A stretch of 64,000 nt of DNA, taken from the NCBI GenBank assembly GCA_009193005.1, contig SDWI01001313.1:10390-74389 (forward strand). Direction: 5' to 3'. The stretch comes from Lamellibrachia luymesi (Eukaryota > Annelida > Polychaeta > Sabellida > Siboglinidae). Each line of letters opens with the position of its first letter. The stretch's first letter is position 1. Under the pieces are notes generated by a model, which was not told where the DNA came from, made no database searches, and saw nothing but the letters and a program-made list of their open reading frames with translations. Below, one piece after another: positions 34,540 to 47,200 of the stretch. A program made the translations under genes and the position numbers.

Positions 34540-37500
34540 CTGGGGGAGACATGCCAACATGAGAACATCATTAATTATATTTAATTAGTTTACCATTAAA
34601 TTAATTGGACAAGTTTTAACAGTTTTAAATATATTACTATGTATACTTTTTATTTCATGCATTGAGCTTTCACAGAAACTGCAATATAAAAATATCTAAA
34701 GTACTGTATTCAACCTAATAAGTGTAGACCCCTATTTTTAATAAGAAATCCCATATTGTAGTTTCCTTTCCACTAGCGATGTCAATACTCGGTGCTGACT
34801 GTATGTCAGCATTTTAGAATGGATGCTGCATCTCTGTCAATATGACCATTTGCTTCCTTAAATACTACTAACTTCTCCAACGTTTGACTCAGAAGTAGTT
34901 TTAAATATGGCAAATGGCTGACCAAAATGTGTATGTTTCCAACTCGGGCATGACACATTGTGGACGCCATTTGTAAGCAACTTTTTTACAAGATGGTGTT
35001 GTGGTGCCATCTGGTGTGAAACAATTGAAGTAATCCCATCTGGTGTGAAAAAGTTTCATTATTTTCTTGAGAAACTGACCTTAGTGTGTATGCTTAATAG
35101 GTCAAATACGGTAATTTATTTGATTTCGTGTAAAGTGGACCCAGCACTGATTTCAATGTTTCACATTGTTCTGCTTTCAAATTACCCCAGGTAGCCTTTC
35201 AAACTACCAAGGTAGCCTTGTATGGGAATACAAAACGAACATTGTAATAAAAATGATGAAGTGAAGATTTAGAAAACTAATAGAATAAATAAAACAAATG
35301 TCACAAATTATTGTTGCCTAGGAAGCATGCCTTTATTTTCGTCAACTGCCTCAAACAAGACATAATGTAAGCTCAAGCGTAGACATGACTTAATTAGAAA
35401 TTGACATTTAAAAAAAATAACAATTTAAAACCCCTTTAGTTGTACGGTTTTTTTGGTTACATATACAGTGAGGTCATGTTTTAGTTTTAGCCCACACGTG
35501 TACTTTTTTAAATAAATAAAATAAAATATTCAAAACTGCTAATAATAAAAAGCATACACTCTAATACTACTAAATATCCGCAAATAAAATGGTAGCACAT
35601 TACCTTCAAAATATGAAACAGATGATTACAACTATACAACCAACACAATCTCCTAATCCACGGCTTAACAAACTTTTTCAGCTTAAGACACCCACAAAAT
35701 TCCAGATTCTGGCCAACGCCCCCAACTTTACGTTTCACACGTAATGTGCAATTTTAAAATAATTCTTCATGTTTTCCAATGACCCCCAGCAACTACGTGA
35801 CACCTTCAGGGGTCCCTAGCCCCTGTTTGGGGCCCCTGTCCAAATCCACTCCGAATAACAACCATATACATTTTGGTTTCAGACCATGTTTTTATATCCA
35901 AGACAGTGGGGAAAGAACTGAATAATTTCTTGACGATACAGCCCACAAGGTGGCAGCAGCAGTCTGTCATGTGTAACCTGAGATGCCAGCTATCATACTG
36001 GATATGACAATAATACATCGGACAGAAGTGCAGATTCGATCGACAACTGTTTGGCAGGGTCACCTTGGGAGACAAAATTCTCAATATTGTAGAACATTCA
36101 GGCAAAAGCAAATCAGTTTAACAAGCCAAAGGGCTACAAACTACATGAACAAATTTTTTTAATTTTGCAAGCAAGCTGTGATGTAAATCTAGACATCAAC
36201 AACTGAACAATGAATGAGCAGGTAAAATCTGAAGTCTGTGGGAGAATCCAAGCTCTCAATTTGTGGATTAAATTAACACTTTGGCTATGTCAACAATTTA
36301 AAGTTCCTTCCTCAAATGGTTCTGCCAATCACGAATCCGGTTCACTTATGTCCAGACGTGTAGTGTGTGACTAGTTTAAGTAATGTGTGCAGTCTGTTTA
36401 ATAAAAAATGCCTATTTTTGTTCAAATCATCGAAAGAATTGACTTAAAGTTGTTAGATCTGGTAAGGATCATAATAGTGGATATACAAAATGGTAAACAC
36501 TGTGCGAGTCAATGATTTTGGTTGTATGCAGTCTTTTCAATTGTTGCCAAAACAAAATTGTTGCCATCAACTACAACCAATGAGATTGCACAGCACTGTA
36601 TTTTTAAATGTAACGTTGGATGCACATCGTGATATTAAGCACAATTTTGCTTTCTATACATGCCCAGCTGATAATAATCTCAAAACTGCACAACTCCAAA
36701 GAAAAACTTCCAAACTTTTTTTAACAACTCAGTCTCTAAAAAATTCACCTAAAAATACATGTAGCACATTTGGGTTTAAGCTTTTACCTGCTCGATGCAT
36801 GCAAGCTGTGCAAAGGTGAAGCAGAAAAAGAGCATTGCCTTGAATTTTGTGTTTTGCTCACCCCCAAGCCACGAGAGGAGGGCAGGGGCGTCGGTAAGCT
36901 CAGACAAGGCAGAGGGGGGCCATTAAGGAAGCCAACTACTCGCTGCACGCATGCTTCCTGGTAATCATGAACCCAGCTGCAACAAAACAAGCACTCGCTA
37001 TGAGCCGCGCCACCGGCAAGGCCATTGAAGAAGGTCTTAGACTTCCTTCTCGGCATGTTGTAAATTGGCTTCTTCATATTCAAATCTGTGGTGTGATTTA
37101 AACAATATGCACAGTCGGTTTAACATAAGACTGCATAGTTTTGTTGAAATCGTCATAAGAATTTACTTTGATCGTTAAATTGAGTAACGTGCAAGAGTTT
37201 TAATAGTCTTATGTCATAGTACAGAGGTGGTGCCACTTTCCTGCTTTTTTCGCTGACTTTTCATCAGACCCTTTAATACTTTGTCAGATGATTTTACCAA
37301 AACTAAATAATAAATTTGCCCAAATGATTTTTCACGAGGAGGAGCGGCCTTTACAGTCAGAGGCAGTTTTCTGATCCTGCAGTTCAATTGTATTTAGACG
37401 TGTCCCATTTTATCACCTGTTGTACATCAACATGACTTGAACAGAGATAAACAATTTATATTATATTTAATAATCACTGGGCAAATAAAAAAATTAATCA

Positions 37501-39674
37501 GTAAGGTGTAAGATTTTCATCAGTAGTTAGTGGTTTATTAGCTTCAATGTGCTCTACTTAAAGAGCAAGTGTACCCTGGTGAGACTGACAGTGTCATCTT
37601 ATTCAGAGGACGTGACAGAGAAATAGATAAAATTACTACAAAAAGAAAACAAATGAGCAATTACTGATCAAGTATTTAAGGACATTAAGCTCATCCATTG
37701 GCAGCCATATGAAGACAAGAAGATTGAGGGAAGGTAGGAGGAGACCCCTGCATAGTGAGCAAACAAGAGGGGAGAACTCTCCAGGGAGAATGAAGGATTG
37801 CTGTACACAACATATGGGAACTGGGAGGAGGAGGATCACTCCAGGGAATAAATAGGGTAGATGTGGAGGGAACAGGAAGAAAGGGGTTACAGATTCTCCA
37901 GGGAATAAAAAGGGCAGCTGTGGTTTGAACAGGAAAGAGGGAGTTATATAATCTCCGGGGAATAAGAAGAAGGGAGCTACAGACTGTCCTGGGAATAAAA
38001 AGGGTAGATGTGGACCACATTGCAGTCTGGTGGTCCAGCCAGTGATGCTGATGAAGATCAATGACCCATGACAATGAAAACATCCAATATATGTGCATGT
38101 CTTGGTCATGGAAGAACCATGCAATTTCAGAAACCAAAATTACCAACTCGGTTAATGTATTCTAAGGGCATTTCCTTGAAAATTTGTTTAATTATAATAT
38201 CTACTTATCAGTGGGTGAAATTGTTGTGCGTGAAGGCAGATTATGTCTATGTGCATCCTAACAACATTTCATTTCCTGGGGTAGGTGGTTCTCTGTCTGA
38301 CTTCAAAGGTCATAATTTTTAACTTTGTGAACAGTTACCTGGAGACAAACAACACTTACAGCAGGACAACATTACAATCATACGTTTTCTCCTACTCTTT
38401 TGTACATGCGTATGTTGTAGTGCTGTACACAATAAGAACTGTATATGCTGTACACAATAAAAACAACATAGCCAGCAACATCACTGCAAGAGCAGATACT
38501 CCATCAACAAAACACTGTAGCCCCAAACACTCTTAACTGCCAGTTACCTGGCTCTCCTTCTGTTACTTATAGAAGATCTGAACATTTAAAATAATCATTT
38601 AAAATAAGTTACTAAACCATGCAACAATTCCTCACGAATTTTGAATGTTTTATCTAAGTATATATGCTGTACATTACGTCTGTGATATTCAGGCAAACAT
38701 TCTGACCAAAATGTCTACAAAGAAACATTCCATGACACCACCTCCTGAAGAACCATTTTGAAATACGCTCTTTATTACATGTGAAGTGATTAGGTCCATG
38801 TGGAAGACCACATAGGGGCCACATGTAAGGGTGAGTATCTGCCATTCTGGTGATGGCCAGTCAGTTAGATCATGCAAAGCCCAGCAAACAGTAGTAGGAA
38901 TTAAGATTGATACAAGCACATGTCACCTGACTCATGCCATATTGCATGACAGAATTTAATCTTGTTTACAAAACACACTTCATAGTTTATTTCATGGCAG
39001 CGTGGAAGCCACATTAAAAAAAATGGCCCTACTTATTTTCAGCATATTTTGTGGTCTGAAAATTATTTTTTTTTCCATTAGGTTAACTTTTTTATTCACC
39101 AAAATACATGTGGTCTCAGTACAAACATAAAATGAGGGTGGGCTGCTAGAATAAGTACTTACTTGTCAAGCTAGTGACCTGACATATAAAAATTCACAGT
39201 AATTGCATTGTTGTGTGATAAAAAAACCAATACACAGCATGCCTAAATATTTACCATATTGATATTATTGAACAGGGAAGAGCATAGAGGAAATGTAATA
39301 TGTAATTTAGGTCTTACTACAATGACGACAGTATCCTACAGATATTATTGTCATTGCTGCATTATAATTGTATCTAAATCTTGGTAATATAAAATTCCTT
39401 GTTTTGTCATGTATTGTATTTATGCTGCCAGCAGGGGACAGAGGACATGTGCACCTGTGTACGACTGTGTGGTGTTATGAAGTGATATGTCTGTGGAGGC
39501 TCATCACAGCTGACTCTGGCAATCTCAGGAACTCATCACAGCTGACTCTAGCAATCTCAGGAACTCATCACAAAATGAAGATGCTTGATTAAAGTTGCAT
39601 CTTATTCACTTACTCTTTTAGAACAAGACTAGAAATTGTGCTTATTTTTAAAACATGCTAATTCCTTCGCATAT

Positions 39675-39736
<62 letters not shown>

Positions 39737-42700
39737 TTAAATGAACTTTGTTTACATATATCTTTCAATTTCTTACATGTCTAGAGAAGAATATTTACCG
39801 CCCAATAAAAAAAAAACTTTTTATAATCCATTTAAAAAAGCAATGTCTACAGAACAATAAAATAAGCAAACTTTACAGATGAATAAAATAAGCAACCTTT
39901 ACAGACGAATAAAATAAGCAACCTTTAAAGACGAATAAAAGAAGCAAACTTTACAGATGAATAAAATAAGCAACCTTTACAGACGAATAAAATAAGCAAC
40001 CTTTATAGAAGAATAAAATAAGCAAACTTTACAGACGAATAAAATAAGCAACCTTTACAGGCGAATAAAATAAGCAACCTTTACAAATAACATAAGAACA
40101 TTTTTCTGTCTCTGGTAACTTCCCCCTTTACCTATCATTTTGTAAGATATATGCCTCCCCCATCTTATTTTCTTCGAGGCCACATGCAATGGTCCGGGAA
40201 GCATTTCCCACAGATGTAGATGCGTTTTAATTGCCGTCTTCGTTGTGTTCGCCAGGTCGAGATTTATAACTGAATTTGTACTCACTCAACCAATGAGTAC
40301 ATAAAGTACTACAGAAGTGTACTCCAGGTTCAAAGCCATTTTAATCGTGTACATCAGATGGCTACGCACATAGTAGCAATATAATCACTCATAATGACAA
40401 TGAAAAGAATAGTGAAGATAGATATCACCATAAACCGTAAAGAAAAGTAGTGAATGTAAACATAACTTAAAAATATATATAGACTCTTAAAGTCTGGAAG
40501 ATTTGACAAGTAAATTCTGACCGGAAATTTTGAATTCTAAATCAGGTATGGCCCGCCAGGGTTAACCTTACTGAAAATTTGGATGCCTAAAATTCGGCAT
40601 GACTATACACCTTAGTGTGAATTTAAAATAACCTTGCTTGCCCTTTGGAAACGCTCCTCCGGGGTATTTATACTCTCAGCTTACAAAATTCAGACGCCAT
40701 CACTAGAGGCGCTGTGATTGCTTAAATACCCAATACGCTTTACCATTGGTCAATTTGTTAAACCACCCAACGTCTTCCATCTTCCTAAAGTTTCTTTATC
40801 AAGTTTGCTTTTGGAGCTGTGCCAATCCACGGTTCCCAGAGCTCTTTCAGTTTGCTAATTACATTGACCTCCAAGGTCAGAGCAATTTAGCAAATGTCAG
40901 GATTAGAGGGCAGTGTTTGCTTTCCATTTAGGGAGGACTGAAGGGTCTACCCATTATCATCAATCTTTAGCACCACATGGATTTGGATGGTTTAACTACA
41001 AGCTTTTCGAACCCTGCTTTTCTGTTGCGCATCTAGGCCTAATATATTGATTAAACACCTCCTAATGACTTAATAACATTAGTTATTAAAAACTAATTAA
41101 ATCAAACTGGCATATACTTTACAATTTGACATTGCCCTTTGGTGTCTAATGGTCTCATTTCCTCCTATGGAGTTCTCCAAGGTCTAATAGTTTTATTTCT
41201 GCTACGGACCATCCAGGGTCTGTTGGTCATAATCCTTCTAGGTAACCATCCAGGGTATGTTGGTCATAATCCTTCTAGGTAACCATGCAGGGTCTGTTGG
41301 TCATAATCCTTCTAGGTAACCATCCAGGGTCTGTTGGTCATAATCCTTCTAGGTAACCATCCAGGGTATGTTGGTCATAATCCTTCTAGGTAACCATCCA
41401 GGGTCTGTTGATCATAATCCTTCTAGGTAACCAATGTCAATTGCTCATACTTAGTTTATTTTGCCCTCAAAGGTCTACTGGTTTTATTCTGGTAAGGTTG
41501 CTAAACATCCAAAGAGACATCATAAAAACAAAAGAAACACATTTCATGTTCTAGTGAACAGAACAGTCAATAAACCACAACGAGAAATCTTGTCCTACCT
41601 GATGCCATTGAAGAAGCACACCGGACGCATGTCGTCGGGAAGAGTTTCTGGCAGAGGCCACTGGAAGTTGTCCATGACTGGAATGATGTTGCATCCACCC
41701 TCAATGGCAGCCACGACTTCCTGTCACATGACAGACATCTGTTGAACAACTCTGGGTAGAATTATTTGCTAATCACATCTATAGCATATGTAGCAACTTT
41801 GCTCTGAAGAGTTTGAGAGGTATTTATCTGTGTAATGGAGTTAAGTTGGCAGCAGCTGCAGTTTTAACCCATGCGCTATTTCAGTGTCACACGCATCAGT
41901 TTGAACCAGTTCTGTACAATCCAGGACAGTTTCATCACCACACTCAGAATCACTAGACTCATAATTACCATCTCTATCTACATCATCCTCATTAAAAGGC
42001 TCAGGATCAGATTTTTTTATTTATTCAGTTTCACTGAGAGTAAAACGTTTGCGTTACTCTGCCTTCGTGTAGCTCAGGTGACGTGACTTGAAACCTTAGC
42101 AGTGAACATGTTTGTCTGCTAGTCTCAATAGGGCAGCACACACGTAATCATTTTACAGAACTAAGGCACTGTTTATCTGTAACCTGGTACAGAGTTAAAC
42201 CTCCTTTGTTGAATGATGTGTCAACGTGTCAGTAGTGCCTGACTAATAGAAATGATTGACACTTTAATGCATCAGCAGTGGGGAACATTTCAAAAATGGT
42301 TCCCTGCAGTTGTGTATATACCTAGTAGTGCCCAGCACCGGCCGGGCTTTGGGACCACGCCTGGTCTGGAGCCCGCACCTCTACTAAATTTATCGGGCCG
42401 GGCTTGGGCCTACATTTTGCGGGCCTGGCTGAAAAAAATTAAACACATCAGGCTTGGGCCGGGCCTGGACCTTATAAAAAATTTTTTACATTTAATACAG
42501 AACCCATACATATTACTACTACATAGTACATACACAATACATATGTTACAGAAGCATATTTTTGGCATGAATACAGCCTTTTGGATAGATCTAATGACCC
42601 CACAAGTTCACTAGGCTGGAAGTAGCCAGCCCTAAATGTTTTTTCTTTATAATACCGTAGATGCCCTGAGTATCGAGGAATAAACTCTACAAACTTTACT

Positions 42701-44197
42701 TTAGACAATTTGCAGAGGCAATCAAGCCATAATTAACCATCAACTTATCACCCTTTGACCCTATCAGTGGACTTTCTATTGTCTAGGTCTTCCCTCCAAA
42801 TCTTGCCTGCCTGAATGATCTGCCCACTGCCTACTGCCCACCCCTGTTGGTAGTATGCATTTTCCAATTGTGGTAACTAGTGTTTAATGTTTAGTGTCTA
42901 CAATTTCCCCAGTACTGATTCATTCACACTTGTACTAATTCACACGTCTGAACCTGATCTCTCTAGGGCTAGTGACTGCAGGCCTGCTGGAAATGCCACT
43001 GGGTGTCTGTGCCAGTGGGTGACATGGAATTGAAATATCAATGTTTTTCTAATGTTATTCAATAAAACACTACGTATGTATTATAGTTTGAGTTTCATTA
43101 TAATATAATATGTTTATCTTTTCTAAATTTAGCAGGCCGTGGGCTTACCCGTCTTTTGGCCTGCAGGTATGGGCTGGGCCTGGAACGTGCGGGCCGGGCC
43201 TGGGCCTAAGTTCTAGTTTGCGGGCCAGACAAATTTTTGCGGGCCCGGGCCAGGCCTGGATTCTAATTGCGGGCAAGGCTTGGGCTCAAATTATAGGCCC
43301 ATGCAGGGCACTAATACCTAGGTATACAACAAGTGCATTATTAGCAGCAGGAAATTTCTCATACTAACGAGCTAAAATACATGGTTCAACATGTACAACT
43401 CCAGGAAAAACCACTCTCAAGAACAGGATGCTGCTAGTTCATCAGATATCAACACAGGAAGAAACAATACAAAAGATGGATTACGTCTTATTATAGACAT
43501 TGCCTTTAGAGACGGCTTCTAGAAGACGGCAACGGAAATTGTCCATAGCAATAATGATGACGACAGTCTCCACTTCCTGCTATTTGACCTATACGATGGT
43601 GCAACTTGAATCTGGGAGAATGAGACTTCTTAGAATAGGCACGCTGACTGCTACACCTGCAAATGTTTGCTTGAGTGACGGTTGATTTTTAAAGGTACAA
43701 AATCTAATCATGACTATATCTGTTTTAACATCTTGACCACTGGTATGCATTTTAATCAGCCCAATTTAAAAAAAGTAATTTGACCGTTTTGATCTGATGG
43801 TGATGGCCTGTCTCAGCTGATGACCTGTCTCAGCTGATGATGGTAGAATGCATAAAACCTGGCCCATTCTGTTGGCATTAGTCTCGTTGTGCCCATGCTG
43901 TATGTGAGCACAGAAAGCTGTAAATTTATATATATATATAAATATATATATATATAAATATATATAATTTACAGCTTACATATATTGTGCTCTCTTCCTC
44001 CTTGTTCCCTGCTGTACATAGTTTTCTATCGGCTGCTCCCTCTCTCCATCTTTCATCCTCCCCCGATCTTCTCATGTCCCTCCTCACGCAGTCCTCCCAT
44101 CTCAGCTGTGGCCTGCCCCTTTTCCTGCGTCCTTGGTGTTTTTCCACCTCTGCTCTCTTTGCTAATTTGTTTGCATCCATTCTTACCAAGTGGCCCT

Positions 44198-44237
<40 letters not shown>

Positions 44238-47200
44238 ACAGCTTCCTGTGTTCACATATAACATGGGCACGAGGAGACTAACGCCAACGGAATGGGCCAG
44301 GTTTTATGCATTCTACCGTCATCAGCTGAGACAGGCCATTACCATCAAATACTCTGTCGAATCTTGAAAGACGCCCTCTACTGAAAATGTGCATGCATCC
44401 CACTGAGTTTGTCTGCCATCAAAGTTTGGTGGAGTCTGTTTGGACATGTGCTTCACATGCCATACGAGAAGCCTCTGCACAGCTGGCCATAGACCAAATT
44501 TTCACACCTGCTGACATTGCTGGCTGGCTAGGGCGACCATAAACAATACTGCCAACTGCCCTGGACAAAGATCTGTGGGAAGTCGGCAAGCATCTTCGAA
44601 ATCAGTGAGATACAGACTGGCTGCAATCGCATGATCGAAGTCAATGGAAAAACATAAGCCAGAACATCTTGAAAGCGGCACAAGTGAAATTGTTTCCACT
44701 GTTGCAGTGAGGCAGTGATGTGAAAGTGCAATCACACAGACACATATATAGACCTTGCCATACAGCATGCAGTGTAAATGTTACATTCAGGTTGAAGCAT
44801 TCAAATTAAACATGTAACGAGTCGAGCTATATTAAACAATTGCAGCTCTTTAGAAAATATTTGGGCAGTTAAGATGTTAGACTAGATATATAGTTTACAC
44901 TGTACACAGAATAATTACCACGGTTGGATAGGGACAAAAACAAAACAAATTTTGAGGAGACTGATTGATCATTATATGCAGGGGCATTCTAATGGTTGAT
45001 GGCAGCAATGTAAAGAGATGCCCTCAAAGAGATGCACTCAAAGAAACTGGGCTTTGCTGGTTAAGACTGCAAGAAATTGTACAAAAGCTGGATTACATCT
45101 CACTGTGGGCATGGCTTTAGGGATGGTTTACGGGAGAGGCCACCGGAAACTGTCCCCAACCAGAATGATGTTGACAGTCTACATTTCTGGACTTGATGGC
45201 GTACACCCTTAGGCTGAAGACTTCCAGGGAACATGCGCCATCTCTGGTGACAGATTAATACCTTAAGCTACTCCAAGGGAAAATCAATACCACAAGACAG
45301 GTCTTCATTTGACAAGAGATATCAAGTGAAATATATATTGGTCTTCCTTTATTGCTGAAAAAAACATAAGAATAACTGTTCATGTAGGCCACAGATTCCA
45401 AATATATTGTAATATACAGCAGGGATAGAATTCAGCCTAAAATTAGTGGGAGCCAACCAGACAACCACTTTTCAGAATCTAGGGGTCCACCACCAAAAGC
45501 TGTTTTTTGCTGTTCTGAAATCCTTGCATTTTGAAAATTTTAAGGACTTAAAAATTATTTTATCCTCAACTTCTTTATGCTAATGACAGTAAGAACTAAT
45601 CCAAAATTTAAAACTGTTTTGGCCAATCTCGTGGACATGAACAAACAGGGATGAAAATGGAATTTTCATTTTCAATTTCCAACTGAAAATTAGTGAAGTG
45701 AAGTTCTGAAATCCTTGCATTTTGAGAATGTTAAGATCTTAAAATGTTTTTATCCTCAACTAATGACAGTATGCTAATGACAGTATTACAAGTTAAATCC
45801 ATAACTAATAATTCCAAAAGCCTAGAATAATCATCAACCACAATACATCCAAGAGTACAACTGAGAAAACCATAGCTTTGTGGCTTTGAGTGACAATAAG
45901 TCAATGTCAGGACTTCACAGAAACAGTTATATATTTCATTCATCGATCAGTCACATTATCATATGTTACAAACATTAAAGAATAAAGGAGTAGGAAGACT
46001 GGTGTAGTCCACAAACATTATTTGACTCTGACAAGAGGAAATTCTAGATGCAGATCTCAATCAGTATAATTTGATTGTTGTAATGCAACCTTCTTGAGCT
46101 GGCCTGGGGCTTGGACTTGGTACGTTGGTCCCATTCGTACCATGCTCAACCAATGGTATACAACCATCCGCACAGTAATTACTTTGGCAGTGTTTTATCT
46201 GGCACATCACATTTTGCGATATAATTAGACAACTTTTCAATAACTTTTCCGTTTTTCCCCCAAGAAAACAATACAATCAATGGCGCATTCAGAAAATCGT
46301 CATGTGCTTGGCTAGCCGCTATAAATATATCACGGCCACTGATTGGTTGTTCGGTCATCAGTCAGCTAATCAAAAAGTGTTTTGCATCGAAAACATGTTT
46401 CCTATTGTCAAGTGGCATTAGACGACCGAATTAACTATTGACCAATCAAGCTTAAGCTTTCTCAGCACTCGTGTCAGTTTCAACAGTAGCTGACAAGTGG
46501 GTTTGTTTACCTTACAAAGTATGGCTAACTTCTGAACCCCATAAAAAATGAAGACCTCAGTGGAAATGCCTCTTAGTTGGATTCGTAAAATCAGGTAATG
46601 CACATGTGCTATGCATTCTAGATGCACTGATATCATAGTTTTTGCCAAATTTTAGGGCCCAGTCAGACCCCGAGGTTCGGAACTACTGGGGGTCCAGCAG
46701 TGAATCTAAGGCCTGCAGACCCATGGACCCCTGCTAAATTTGAACCCTGTACAGGGAAGGTAACTTTTTTTTTAATTATCAGCAACAATTTTAAATAAAG
46801 AAACTGGCTGCATCAGTGGACAGTTTGCCACAGTGGTCAGTTTGCCACTGCACGCTCTCCACTGTGGAGACCGTTCACTTACAAACTGTAAGTTGTTCCG
46901 AAACTGGGAAATAATTTTCGCATAAACTGGCTGAGTCTAGTTTATTACAAAATTATATAGTCTACTCATCTGACAAAACGATATGTTGCATTAAACTGTG
47001 GTCTTCTATTTGACGTCAAATTCCAGTTTTCTTTTCGCAGATTTTAACAGCATGAAAGAACCAGAGTAAATACTAAAATATGAAATATAAAAAGAATCTA
47101 ATTGACAGGTTGTGTTGAATATTTGTCCTTTTTGAGCATATTTGAATGTATTTAAAATGTTAAAACAGTGTATTTATATTTCATCAAGCACATTTTTTAC

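Noticed and set aside
37636..38146. Minus-strand frames of 150-160 codons rich in Phe, Pro and Leu
   Set aside because: They reflect a purine-rich degenerate repeat on the other strand. Two frames are equally open, which argues against coding.
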